64,000 nt of DNA from Pedobacter sp. MR2016-24 (GTDB taxonomy: Bacteria; Bacteroidota; Bacteroidia; Sphingobacteriales; Sphingobacteriaceae), in contig NZ_JAPIVO010000003.1 of assembly GCF_026239655.1 (NCBI RefSeq), forward strand, positions 372,001 through 436,000. Direction: 5' to 3'. The position numbers and the translations under genes were made by a program. This document shows, one piece after another, positions 47,880 through 56,874 of the stretch (its first letter is position 1; every line of letters starts with the position of its first letter). The notes under the pieces are model-generated. The model did no database searches, was not told where the DNA came from, and was given only the letters and a program-made list of their open reading frames with translations.

Positions 47880-48431
47880 TTAATTTGACAAAGGCTTAAT
47901 CTGCCCCAGGTGAACACTGTCAGATCTGGAACTACGATCTTCTGACTCAAAATATATCCAGTACCTAATTTCATCTCCATAAGTACCCTCGCCAGGTTTA
48001 AGAAATAACCCTACATTTTGCTCCTCAATAATGGCTTTAGAGATCACCGCTACACGTTTACAAGCATTGTACTGAACTACACAAATATATCGGCACCAAT
48101 TCCCGTCTTTAGGCGTCGGCGCAATAAACCTGATCAAAGCCTCTTCTGTTGATTTATATTCAATCGTTGCATTTTGTGGGACTTCCATTTTTCCGCGGCT
48201 GAGCATAATTGCATGAAAATCGTAACGCAAACGTCCGCGTACACCTGAAACTACATCCATATTGTCTTTCGATGCACGAAACATACACTGCCGCTCGGTA
48301 AGTGTTAAAGTTTTGTTCTGGTAACCGCAAAGAAATGCACCATACATTGCTCTCATCAAACGCGCCTTGTAATTTTTCTTTCTTTTGAAATCCATCAGCG
48401 CATCCCCTGTTAAAGTATTTTTTGCTTTCAT
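47880..48431 (-). CDS. DUF6266-like protein, member A
   Basis: 183 residues from the ATG at 48431 (MKAKNTLTGDALMDFKRKKN); the frame opens at 48479. The C-terminal half CVVQYNACKRVAVISKAIIE then GDEIRYWIYFESEDRSSRSDSVHLGQI has the same pattern as the proteins at 48505 and 51394. Function unknown. Last gene of the cluster. Confidence 0.6.
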   Translation of the reverse strand: MKAKNTLTGDALMDFKRKKNYKARLMRAMYGAFLCGYQNKTLTLTERQCMFRASKDNMDVVSGVRGRLRYDFHAIMLSRGKMEVPQNATIEYKSTEEALIRFIAPTPKDGNWCRYICVVQYNACKRVAVISKAIIEEQNVGLFLKPGEGTYGDEIRYWIYFESEDRSSRSDSVHLGQIKPLSN

Positions 48432-48504
48432 TTTCCTGAATTTAGATGAATAAAATTTATTAAATAAAGCACCCTGCAATCAGACAGGGTGCTGATAATC
48501 ACGC

Positions 48505-49548
48505 TTAACCTGCATGCTTTAAACCTAAAAAGCTATATAGCTCAATTAGTTCCGAGTAATGTTGAAGTGCATAATATAAAGTCTTCAAGGGTTTGATATT
48601 CTTGTCAGCCTCAAACAGGTAATAATTGTCATCGCAGAACTGCAATTGTTTATAGTGAACCTGCTTTTTCAGTTTAAGCCCAAAATCAATCTCACCGTAC
48701 TTGATCAACTGCATAATGATAAAGATGAATTCTTTGTTAATTTCTAAGGCACTACTCAAATTACGCATACTTTCTACACGGCTTTTGGGTAGACCAAAAT
48801 CACTTCCGAACTCATCATGGATGGCTTTCGCTTCACGCAAGGTATACGCATCCTGCAAAAGCTCCGGAGGGGTAAAATCATGTAAGCTGGCTATTTCGAC
48901 AATGCAATTTCCCATGTCAACAAAGCAGGGAAGCATTCTTGCCGTAGTTTTGTCGCGAAAGCGCTCCAGCCGCATGCAAATTTCCGGATCCACCGGAACC
49001 TGTATTTCAACCGGCTCATAACGAAGATACCTGCACATCACCGCAGCATTATAAGTATGAATCAGGAGTGACTGAAAAGACAGATTAAGTGCGGTAACGG
49101 CAATGGCTACAGCGTTATCCTTGTCATATATTCTGTTGGTGATACTTTGTTCGTAGCCTTGCGTTATAACCAGTGAGCCAGCATAGCAGCTTTTTGATAC
49201 CACACCAGTTAAGGTAGACTTCATGAATATCCAGAAATGAATTTCATCACCTTCATTAAAGATGCTCATGTCAAAGAAAAGCTGATGATCTTTTCTCACG
49301 GCACAGGTTTCAATCTGCTGCAGCGAATCTGTAGTATTGTTGTAATAGTACACAAATACCCCATCGTATGCGCTGCTGTTTTTATTGCAGAAAATGAATG
49401 GATCAACCCAGGTGAGCTGTGCCAGTCCGGATGGTGCTAAAGTGATTTCTGCAGCATAAGCCATATCTAAGCCATGATCTTTAGTTTGAGTACCTGAAAG
49501 CTGATCTGCCATTTTCAGGTTGTTTTTTTTAAGTATAGTATTTTGCAT
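48505..49548 (-). CDS. DUF6266-like protein, member B, with extra C-terminal region
   Basis: 347 residues. The first 120 repeat the family pattern: APSGLAQLTWVDPFIFCNKN, GVFVYYYNNTTDSLQQIETC and DEIHFWIFMKSTLTGVVSKS-CYAGSL. The rest (about 125-347) is a long helical region with no match. A second Met at residue 13 (MADQLSGTQ) is an alternative start. It lies 23 nt after the HTH gene. Confidence 0.55.
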   Translation of the reverse strand: MQNTILKKNNLKMADQLSGTQTKDHGLDMAYAAEITLAPSGLAQLTWVDPFIFCNKNSSAYDGVFVYYYNNTTDSLQQIETCAVRKDHQLFFDMSIFNEGDEIHFWIFMKSTLTGVVSKSCYAGSLVITQGYEQSITNRIYDKDNAVAIAVTALNLSFQSLLIHTYNAAVMCRYLRYEPVEIQVPVDPEICMRLERFRDKTTARMLPCFVDMGNCIVEIASLHDFTPPELLQDAYTLREAKAIHDEFGSDFGLPKSRVESMRNLSSALEINKEFIFIIMQLIKYGEIDFGLKLKKQVHYKQLQFCDDNYYLFEADKNIKPLKTLYYALQHYSELIELYSFLGLKHAG

Positions 49549-49571
49549 TTCAATTGTAATAAGGTGAATAA

Positions 49572-49868
49572 TTATTTTTTCCTGTTGATTTTAGCCCTGA
49601 GCGTTTTCTCCCTGCTATTTAATAAAGGCAGCAGTTCTGTGAACTTGTAATAGCAGGAACCGTTAACATCAGTATAATCGATTATTCCGTCTGCCCGCCA
49701 TCTTGCTATGGTTCGCTCTGAGTTCTGGAAAAGGAGCATTACATCTGCCGTATCCAGCAGCGGCTTTTTACTTATTTCCATCACCAGGAGATCATATTTA
49801 TCCAGCTGTTTGGTATAAATCATGACATCCAGAATTTGCTTCATCACATCTAATATTTCTTCATTCAT
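49572..49868 (-). CDS. Small HTH (excisionase/MerR-like) DNA-binding protein
   Basis: 98 residues from the ATG at 49868 (MNEEILDVMKQILDV); the frame opens at 49946 but that part overlaps the preceding gene. LLDTADVMLLFQNSERTIARWRADGIIDYTDVNGSCYYKFTEL is the helix-turn-helix of the excisionase/MerR type. Such proteins are common in mobile elements of Bacteroidota. It may regulate the cluster. Confidence 0.7.
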   Translation of the reverse strand: MNEEILDVMKQILDVMIYTKQLDKYDLLVMEISKKPLLDTADVMLLFQNSERTIARWRADGIIDYTDVNGSCYYKFTELLPLLNSREKTLRAKINRKK

Positions 49869-49918
49869 ACATCTTAAAATTTGGTTGAACATTAAACAAT
49901 AAACTCTTAAATTGTACC

Positions 49919-50416
49919 CTATCTGATTTGAACTTTTTGCAGCCACCTCCAGGCTATAATTAATAAAATGATAAAACCAATGAGCAGCCTGTAATCAGGT
50001 TTACTCGTTTTTATTTGTGCTTTCTGCACTGCCGACAACTTTTTCTGCTGATCCAGATCAGTTGTCTTTTTTTCTTGTTTGCGGGATGTCGAATTTTGCA
50101 TTCCACCCTGCTGCAACATTTGCTGCCTGCTGCCGGTAATCAAAATCCGCTCAGCTTCGCCTTCAAAACCATCAGCTGCAGAAAAGCTGAATCTGCCTTT
50201 TGGCCAGAGCTGCACGGTATAGGCCTCCTGCAAACTATCCCGCTCGTAATGCATCGTCAAAAGCGCAGACGTACTGTCCTTTTCAGTTAGCTCATGCAGT
50301 TCCGTTTGCTCCTCATCACGATAAGCAGCACTGCTGGATTGACTGCTGTTTCGTTTTAACAGTGAGCAGCCATAAATTCCTATGGCTATGCTCATCACTA
50401 TCCAGATCTTCTTCAT
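49919..50416 (-). CDS. Lipoprotein with C-terminal membrane helix (spanin-like)
   Basis: 165 residues. Signal peptide with GCSLL lipobox (MKKIWIVMSIAIGIYGC), a middle part rich in Q/S/K and charged residues, and a C-terminal helix LLIGFIILLIIAWRWLQK. Lipid anchor plus membrane helix fits a protein that bridges two membranes, as spanins do. ATGA overlap with the CHAP hydrolase gene. Assignment rests on layout, not on sequence match. Confidence 0.55.
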   Translation of the reverse strand: MKKIWIVMSIAIGIYGCSLLKRNSSQSSSAAYRDEEQTELHELTEKDSTSALLTMHYERDSLQEAYTVQLWPKGRFSFSAADGFEGEAERILITGSRQQMLQQGGMQNSTSRKQEKKTTDLDQQKKLSAVQKAQIKTSKPDYRLLIGFIILLIIAWRWLQKVQIR

Positions 50417-50946
50417 GGTAAGGTTGTTTTAGGCCTTATCCAGTCAGACATCCTGTAAATCGTCCGGATGTGCCGCAGTTTTCGATAAACACCGTCCCCT
50501 TCCCTGCTACCGGACACATTTGTATTTCCTTCCACCGAGGTGATCCAGCTGCCATTTACTTCGGTAATCAGTCCAACGTGGGCTATCCGTTTTTTATCTG
50601 CGAAATAAATCCCCAGCACATTTCCGGGCAAAGCTGAACGTGCAAGTCTGGATTTAGGAAACAGATCGGGCGACCAGCCAGATTTCGGTTCGGGAAATCC
50701 CTCATGGAGAAAAACCCAGCTTACAAAGGCGGCACACCAGGGTTCCGGGCTTTTAAGATTCACAGCGGCCAGAAACTGGATAACCCTTTTACCATCATTG
50801 CGACCGGTAGCTTCCCTCACACCAATCTCATTGGTTGCGCGTTTAACCACACCTTCGCGCCTGGTTATAAAATCGCGTTCAGACTGCAAACTGCCGCTCC
50901 CAGCAGTAAAGCAAGCGACGCCCAGAAAAAACTTAATTGTTGCCAT
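50413..50946 (-). CDS. CHAP-type peptidoglycan hydrolase (endolysin-like)
   Basis: 177 residues. GVREATGRNDGKRVIQFLAA, PWCAAFVSWVFLHEGFPEP with the catalytic Cys, RIAHVGLITEVNGSWITSVE with the His and VEGNTN with the Asn/Glu are the CHAP amidase/endopeptidase set. MATIKFFLGVACFTAG could be a weak export signal. The start lies 82 nt inside the previous gene, in another frame. It cuts cell-wall peptide bonds. Neighbours are a holin-like and a spanin-like protein. Confidence 0.82.
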   Translation of the reverse strand: MATIKFFLGVACFTAGSGSLQSERDFITRREGVVKRATNEIGVREATGRNDGKRVIQFLAAVNLKSPEPWCAAFVSWVFLHEGFPEPKSGWSPDLFPKSRLARSALPGNVLGIYFADKKRIAHVGLITEVNGSWITSVEGNTNVSGSREGDGVYRKLRHIRTIYRMSDWIRPKTTLP

Positions 50947-51311
50947 AATGCTAAAGTGTTAAATTGTGAAACCATCGTTTGAATTTCCGGCAAGCCTAAA
51001 CTTTGCCAGCTGTATTGCAGCAGCCACCAGCACAGCGCAGTGACCAGTAAAAAACTGATGAGTGCCAGTATAATCAGTATCCATATGCTCTGATCGATGC
51101 TGCCAGTTGTACCATCAGCATTTTGCAGCATAGCCGGAAGTCGCCACCAAAGGAGCAGCAGTATACCAAGCAGTATTACCGGCTCTGCGGCTTTGAACAG
51201 ATAGCTGGCCGCGGGAGAAAAGACCTTTAACCGGTTTAGCCACTTCGTTTTTAATTCTGTAACGATTCCTTTTTGTAAGGTGTTTTGCCTGACAATTTTT
51301 AATTCTGTCAT
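50865..51311 (-). CDS. Holin-like small membrane protein
   Basis: 148 residues with about three hydrophobic segments (VILLGILLLLWWRLPAML; WILIILALISFLLVTALCWW; LSFFWASLALLLGAAVC) and a charged N-terminus. No family match. The gene overlaps the CHAP gene by 82 nt, which is usual for holin/lysin pairs but unusual otherwise. Confidence 0.5.
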   Translation of the reverse strand: MTELKIVRQNTLQKGIVTELKTKWLNRLKVFSPAASYLFKAAEPVILLGILLLLWWRLPAMLQNADGTTGSIDQSIWILIILALISFLLVTALCWWLLQYSWQSLGLPEIQTMVSQFNTLALWQQLSFFWASLALLLGAAVCSLNAIL

Positions 51312-51393
51312 GATTGTTTTTGTTTTATAGGGTGATAGAATTGAACAATTAATATATAGACCTGGCGGGCGGTTAACCCGCCAGGTATAAAAT

Positions 51394-52047
51394 TTAGAGA
51401 ATCAGCTGGATAGTACCCAGGTAGTCCGTCGGAGAACTGTCTTTCCCGTTCGGAGAAAGAAAAAACAGGTAGCCATGAACTGGTGAACCAGCAAAGCTTC
51501 TGGCAAGTTCTACGGTAACCGTACCTGCTCCTCTTAAAGCATTAGCGGTGAAAGTCATAAACCTCTTCTGCCCTGTAGAATAAAAAACAAGCATTACCTT
51601 GTCCTGATCCATGATCTCTTTATTCTCATCCGAAGCTGTGATTGGTGCCCAGTCAATTTTAACTTCCGCATCAGCAAGTGGAGTAACCACGATACTATTC
51701 GCGTTGTAAAGTTGTCCGTTACTGATGGTGATCATACTGTAATCAATCGAAAAATCCGGAGATGTTCCCTTGATTGCATTGAGCAGATTGTAACTTACTG
51801 CAGAGTTCATTGGCGACTCTCTCGGATTGGCCGGCTTATAAGCCTTTTTGATGAGGGCTGAAAAATTCCCGAGGAAATCTGTCATCAAACCAAACTTAAG
51901 ACGCTGATCAACCTGGGACTGCACAGGTGGTTTACTCGATTTTTTTGGTCTGCTCCGCATGACCTCCTGGTCCCGATGACTCGAGCCAATCACTGTTCCT
52001 ACTAAACCTTTGAATCCTCCAAGGATTCCTTTTAAAATTGTAGCCAT
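51394..52047 (-). CDS. DUF6266-family protein, member C
   Basis: 217 residues. MATILKGILGGFKGLVGTVI start, TDFLGNFSALIKKAYKPANP middle and YLFFLSPNGKDSSPTDYLGT end are typical of DUF6266, a family frequent in Sphingobacteriaceae. The second half (DKVMLVFYSTGQKRFMTFTA) is a beta-rich domain also visible in members A and B. Function unknown. First gene of the holin/CHAP group, 83 nt upstream of it. Confidence 0.8.
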   Translation of the reverse strand: MATILKGILGGFKGLVGTVIGSSHRDQEVMRSRPKKSSKPPVQSQVDQRLKFGLMTDFLGNFSALIKKAYKPANPRESPMNSAVSYNLLNAIKGTSPDFSIDYSMITISNGQLYNANSIVVTPLADAEVKIDWAPITASDENKEIMDQDKVMLVFYSTGQKRFMTFTANALRGAGTVTVELARSFAGSPVHGYLFFLSPNGKDSSPTDYLGTIQLIL

Positions 52048-52205
52048 TTTGTTTAAAATTTAAATTGTGAATAATTCTGTTAATTGAAGTTGTTGCATAC
52101 CGGTATTTTTAACTTCTTCAACAAACATACATCACAAAATGGCCAAATTTATACACTCACGACAAAGCAGTGCTGTTTGACATGATATGGCGTGAACTTG
52201 TCGTA

Positions 52206-52994
52206 TTATTTGGGTGGAATAAAATGCAGATCGGGCATTTTGATCCAATGGTGTTGCTGGTCATCTTCAAAGTTGCCGGGAGTAATTCTGGCGTAACAGA
52301 TGGAACCCGCGTGCCACTTAACTCCCTCAAGCAGTGTTGAGGCTCTATAATAGCGAAGGAAAAGGCAGATCACATACAAACAGCCCTTTGGAACCTTGAA
52401 TACAAAATCAAGATCTGCATTTAGCGGTTTATATTTTTGCAGCATCAACCCTTTTTTCATTGGCGTACTGATCATCAGTCCGTCGACAAGCCTGAAAAGC
52501 CCCACGCTAACGGTGAGTTTGCAGCTGGTACTCATTCCCGGAAACTGCAGCATAGTGCGCCTTGAATCATTCTTGAAGCTGACAGTTACTATTTCCCCGT
52601 CCCTGATCACTGTTGGTAACCGGTATAATCTTTTCCTGACCTGCGACTTGATCAGGTGTTCTACCATAGTAAGCGAATCAAAAGTATCTTCTTCAAACTC
52701 ATAAAACGCTGTTTCCTCATTCTTGCAGGCCAGCAGACTGTGGTGAACTTCAACAGTCAACCTGTTGTGCATTTCAGAATCCCTGTAAATACCTGTATCG
52801 TATTTAAACATGGTCCGGATGTACCGGGCTAATTTACTTGCTACGCCGAATTCACCTGCAATCTTTTTAGTTTCAACTGATTGCTTCATTGTTCCAGGAA
52901 CGACCCTCGAAGTGATTATGACACTTTTCCTGGATCTTCTCAAAACTACAGATCCTAAAATTCCGGTTAGGTAACGATTTTTGTCTCTGGCCAT
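52206..52994 (-). CDS. DUF6266-like protein, member D
   Basis: 262 residues. GILGSVVLRRSRKSVIITSR and GEFGVASKLARYIRTMFKYD parallel the N-terminus of DUF6266 proteins; the ending GSICYARITPGNFEDDQQHH is less like them. Basic N-terminus. First gene of the cluster, 241 bp from the MocR-like regulator end, with the GGGTGGACT boxes between. Confidence 0.6.
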   Translation of the reverse strand: MARDKNRYLTGILGSVVLRRSRKSVIITSRVVPGTMKQSVETKKIAGEFGVASKLARYIRTMFKYDTGIYRDSEMHNRLTVEVHHSLLACKNEETAFYEFEEDTFDSLTMVEHLIKSQVRKRLYRLPTVIRDGEIVTVSFKNDSRRTMLQFPGMSTSCKLTVSVGLFRLVDGLMISTPMKKGLMLQKYKPLNADLDFVFKVPKGCLYVICLFLRYYRASTLLEGVKWHAGSICYARITPGNFEDDQQHHWIKMPDLHFIPPK

Positions 52995-53075
52995 CTTTTT
53001 ATCATTTAGGTTATCAACTCAATTAATTTTCAACTTAAGATCTAAGCAGGGAAAGTCGGAGCTGCTTTGTATCAA

Positions 53076-53200
53076 CGTTTGGATAAGTCCACCCAAAAAG
53101 CATAGTAATTCCCAGTGAAATCCACCCATTTTTCAACTAGCAAATTTCGGGTGGACTCGGGGTGGACTTTGGGTGGACTTACCGTGCTGTCATCCAAACG
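53076..53200. promoter_or_regulatory. Array of GGGTGGACT boxes inside a nested inverted repeat
   Basis: GGGTGGACT at 53149-53157, 53160-53168 and 53171-53179 (11-bp spacing, one DNA turn) and inverted AGTCCACCC at 53087-53095; ATCCACCC at 53120-53127 is a further near copy. Outer arms CGTTTGGAT 53076-53084 and ATCCAAACG 53192-53200 are perfect inverses. AAGTCCACCCAAA (53086-53098) and its inverse (53168-53180) pair too. Same-face direct repeats are typical of MocR/PdxR operators. Confidence 0.7.
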
Positions 53201-53235
53201 ATGATATAAGTCAGGCCCGAGCAAAACCCAACCCC

Positions 53236-54645
53236 TTACCCCTCCCGGACATGTTTCCATCTGACCATTGATCTTAATATTTTTTCAAATTGTTGTAATT
53301 TAGGATACGCATTTTTTTGACCGATGAAATAGGAAAGATCAATCCATATACCCAAAACCGGATCCCTTTCCTTCAGGTAATACTTGGGATCAAGCAATTT
53401 TATTCTGACATTTCCTGACTTGTCCGGACTCGTAAATACCTTTCGCATAAAGCGGCCTATACGTGGTTTTAAATAAAACACAGGTTCATTTTCTAATTGG
53501 TCGTTTACTTGAATCCAAAAATCATCATTGTAAAATATTTGACGAACCATATCCATAAGGACGCTTAGTGCATCATTATTTCCCTGGTAAAAGGTCTCGA
53601 ACAATTTGTGAGACAACAGTTCATGCGTAGCATAAGCAGATGATAAATCTAGCGGATAACCAAGGTATTCAGCCGTTTGGCTTATCTTTTCAACCTGATC
53701 TTTCGGTGCGGCAACCAGAGTAATATTTCTTGCATCCTCCTGCATTCTTGTGAGTTTCCACAAATAAATCACAGGATCCAGATTAGATTTGAAAACTTCC
53801 AGGATGGGATTTGGTTTTGCTGCCAGTCGCGGGAGATAGCCACCGCATTCTATTATTTTGAATTGATGGATTTTTGAAAGTTTATGGAGTGCCTTAATCC
53901 TGTGATCTGCAGTAGCGTAAGGGAAGGGGAAACCAGAAGTAGAATGGATAAAAACTGCCTTTACTTTACGTTGGTTGCAACGGATTGCTATTTTATCAAT
54001 ACAAATGCCCTCCTCATCAACTTTTAAAACCATTTGTTTTATTTTTAGCATTTCCAATATGTTTTGGACCATGATAAAATTTTCAGGCACAAGGAAAGTG
54101 GATATGCCGTCATTCAGCGTTGTACAGATGCAGGTATACAGTGACCGTGTACTATTCAGATAATAGATATTATCAGTTTCGTAATTCGTGCCTTGTAAAT
54201 TATTAACCACCGAACGGCATTTCTCAACCAGTTGTGGATAGACAGCGGTTTTATCCGCCAGAGGATTATCTTTATAAAATTGTGCCTGTTTGGCGTGAAA
54301 CAATTTATCTTTTTCATGAGTGTATCCTATTAATGGATTCACAGGCCCCTGCGCATTAATAATAATTTCGGCGTCTGACTTATTTTTATTTCCTTTATAC
54401 ACATAAGTAACTATTGCTACCCGACCATTTTGCAGGGTAATATATTTGTCCTTACTCAGTAATTGCAATACCTTACTGATTGTACTTCTCGAAATATTCA
54501 TATGCTTATGCATTGCATTAACGGAGGGAAATTTGTACCCGTACTTAACTTCTCCCGAAACAATACGGCTGACAATTTCGCGGGTCAAAGACTTGACGAT
54601 ATTTTTCTTGTCCCCCACGTATTCATTAAATAGTAATTTATCCAT
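53236..54645 (-). CDS. MocR-like regulator (GntR HTH with aminotransferase-like domain)
   Basis: 469 residues from the ATG at 54645; two further ATGs lie just upstream. Residues 1-80 are a GntR winged helix (KFPSVNAMHKHMNISRSTIS). The rest resembles fold-type I aminotransferases (KAVFIHSTSGFPFPYATADH; HQFKIIECGGYLPRLAA; DPVIYLWKLTRMQ). The usual SxK motif for PLP is not clear: the lysine in YLWKLTR may serve. MocR regulators bind PLP and direct repeats near their gene. It is likely to control itself and the neighbouring cluster. Confidence 0.78.
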   Translation of the reverse strand: MDKLLFNEYVGDKKNIVKSLTREIVSRIVSGEVKYGYKFPSVNAMHKHMNISRSTISKVLQLLSKDKYITLQNGRVAIVTYVYKGNKNKSDAEIIINAQGPVNPLIGYTHEKDKLFHAKQAQFYKDNPLADKTAVYPQLVEKCRSVVNNLQGTNYETDNIYYLNSTRSLYTCICTTLNDGISTFLVPENFIMVQNILEMLKIKQMVLKVDEEGICIDKIAIRCNQRKVKAVFIHSTSGFPFPYATADHRIKALHKLSKIHQFKIIECGGYLPRLAAKPNPILEVFKSNLDPVIYLWKLTRMQEDARNITLVAAPKDQVEKISQTAEYLGYPLDLSSAYATHELLSHKLFETFYQGNNDALSVLMDMVRQIFYNDDFWIQVNDQLENEPVFYLKPRIGRFMRKVFTSPDKSGNVRIKLLDPKYYLKERDPVLGIWIDLSYFIGQKNAYPKLQQFEKILRSMVRWKHVREG

Positions 54646-55521
54646 ATACATCAACAATTAAACCTCATTGAATAAGTATCTTTATTAGACAATACCAATT
54701 TAATGAGGAAATTAATAAAAAATTGATGTCACTTAAATATCTTGCAAACCTTTATACCCATAAGGATGCTAATTAACGTATAGTTGACGGAAGTTTAATA
54801 GTGAGGACATCCTGAGAATTTAATTGTAAATCATTAATTATCAGAATAGTATAAAATAAACCTGTTGTGATCATATTAATTTGAGGATTTATAGCATAGC
54901 AGGTAAAATATTTTGTTAGAAACAAAAAATATGCATTTTAGACTATGGTTTTTGTATAAAATCACAAAATAATTTGCAGTTCTTTCATTATAATACATTA
55001 AGTGAAAGGCGTTAAAACAACAGATTTTTAGATGGTAAATAATATTATTTTAAAATTTTTTCTGCGAATGTGATACATAGCGCATATATAGAATCATTGT
55101 TGCAGAACAGAGAATCATTATATCACTTATGAAGAATAATATTAATAGACGCCGGCAAATATGCGTTGCCATAATTTTAAATCCCGTGCAATGATATCTA
55201 ACTAATTATCAAAACACCCGATCCTATAAAAATGATAAAGTAAAAACATAAATGCCAACTCGGTGCAACGTGTTCAATCTATTAAACGTTACACGACCAG
55301 TACTAAATTGCGATTGTTAAATGATAAAATACAGCCGTAACTCGCTAATATAATACCTCTAATAATCAGGTGCTTATATAAGTTTGTTTTAAAGATTATT
55401 AAAAGGCAGACTGTGGATCCACCACAGATATTTTAAGGCAACCAGGGGTGTTACAGCAATGTATCTGATCTGCGCCATTTACTGGTCTTGTAGAAATCAT
55501 TGAAGTTAAAAACCTTATCAA
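54646..55521. other. AT-rich gene-free stretch
   Basis: About 870 bp with no convincing ORF, tRNA or terminator on either strand. The promoter of the MocR-like gene should be near its right side but is not clear. I see nothing else. Confidence 0.5.
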
Positions 55522-55899
55522 ATGAATATATCAACAATTGTAGCATCCGCGTGTTTCATGATAGCAATGACACCAGGAAAAAATCTTCAGCTTTTGACTG
55601 AGAAGAATGATCTGCAGAATAAAAGCAAAGTATTAAATGAGTTCAATTTCAGTGCAAGAACAATAACTGATTGTTCAAAGTCTGAATGTATAGAAGCTTC
55701 ATTAAAAACAGTCCGTAATATGAACTCATACTTATTGGTCTATAAAAGTGAAAAGTCGTGGATCGTGGAAAATAATGCTAAGAAACGTGATGCTGTAATT
55801 TCCAATTATACCGCTAAACAAATATCAATAGCCACCGGGAATGTTGTGATAAATAACGAAGCCATAAAGGAAGATTACCTAGTGATATTATCCAGATAA
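55522..55899 (+). CDS. Small unknown protein
   Basis: 125 residues. Hydrophobic start (ISTIVASACFMIAM) may be a signal peptide. The rest (ITDCSKSECIEASLKTVRNM; SYLLVYKSEKSWIVENNAKK) matches nothing known; two Cys in CSKSEC could be metal- or disulphide-forming. Isolated gene. Confidence 0.5.
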   Translation: MNISTIVASACFMIAMTPGKNLQLLTEKNDLQNKSKVLNEFNFSARTITDCSKSECIEASLKTVRNMNSYLLVYKSEKSWIVENNAKKRDAVISNYTAKQISIATGNVVINNEAIKEDYLVILSR

Positions 55900-56084
55900 T
55901 GAAAAATTAAATTGATTCATAACAGTTGCTCAATCAGTGCCATGAATAACTCTTCCTGGCGCTGATTACAATGTTTTGCACGTGCCTTTTCTCCCTTCCT
56001 GTCCCTGAATACACAATCAAATTTAATCATATATAATATTACTAATATTTTTAGTATTATTGCATTACATAAAATGATTTACCT

Positions 56085-56393
56085 ATGATTGAGAAAGATC
56101 AATTCTACAAAGACCGGCTTAAACTTGCACAGCAAGCCTTCGATAGCGGATGTATGCTATTTTCTGCTGATACTAAGAAATGGTATACGCCACGTGAGTT
56201 TGTAAATTCTGGGGAACAGCTCATACCCAGCGGGGCCGGGCTGGACACTTACCGCAACGTCACCAGATTTTATCCCAAATATGCTATAGAAAAAATGTTA
56301 CAGGAAAAAGAGGAAGCAGACCGGGTTTTCAGGGAGTTTATGTTAAAGCTGGTGGATGCATTTGATATTAAATCCAAACCAAGAAAGAAATAA
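56085..56393 (+). CDS. Small unknown protein
   Basis: 102 residues: DRLKLAQQAFDSGCMLFSAD, KKWYTPREFVNSGEQ, then a coiled C-terminus EKMLQEKEEADRVFREFMLK. The aromatic WYTPREF box is distinctive. Function unknown. Isolated; could belong to the mobile/accessory stretch. Confidence 0.55.
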   Translation: MIEKDQFYKDRLKLAQQAFDSGCMLFSADTKKWYTPREFVNSGEQLIPSGAGLDTYRNVTRFYPKYAIEKMLQEKEEADRVFREFMLKLVDAFDIKSKPRKK

Positions 56394-56481
56394 ACCTTTC
56401 ATTACCCTTGCTTATTGCATACGATTATCCCTGTCGAAAATGTTCGGGACAATAAAAACCTCTGATAAGACGGGGGGCTGT

Positions 56482-56703
56482 TTACAATTTAAGAGAGCTT
56501 ATTATCGCTTTACAGCTCAATGATTGAATAATAATTGGCCGTAGCTGATACAATGTCTTCAACAATGTCTCTCTCTCATGTTCATCAACATCTTTGAAAT
56601 CTTTGGCTTCCTGTATGTAGCCGTCTAAAGTCTCTATTAAATGTTCTGATTGATACTGAAATTCCGCAACAGTTTCTACCAGGTCAGCAAATGTGTTTCT
56701 CAT
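56482..56703 (-). CDS. Small unknown protein, helical
   Basis: 73 residues from the ATG at 56703 (MRNTFADLVETVAEFQYQSE); a TTG at 56742 would add 13 residues. The content is mostly helical (EHLIETLDGYIQEAKDFKDV). Weak support: no family, no neighbours in line. Confidence 0.4.
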   Translation of the reverse strand: MRNTFADLVETVAEFQYQSEHLIETLDGYIQEAKDFKDVDEHERETLLKTLYQLRPIIIQSLSCKAIISSLKL

Positions 56704-56874
56704 ACGCAAGGCTTTTTCACCGATATTCGGGTCAATGATCAAAATTAATATTTTATCTTAAATAACATACGATAAATACCATCATTTAGTTCGTTATTTT
56801 TATCCGTTTTATACCAGAATAGACTGGAGCATTATAATTTAGCATACCAGAAAAAATTTAATGTCAATGCTTTG

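Noticed and set aside
47880..52994. A complete prophage
   Set aside because: No terminase, portal, capsid, tail, integrase or replication gene is present; only lysis-like and unknown genes.
53072..53260. 62-codon minus-strand frame over the GGGTGGACT array
   Set aside because: Its codons simply translate the repeat boxes and it overlaps the end of the MocR-like gene; the repeat array explains the sequence better.
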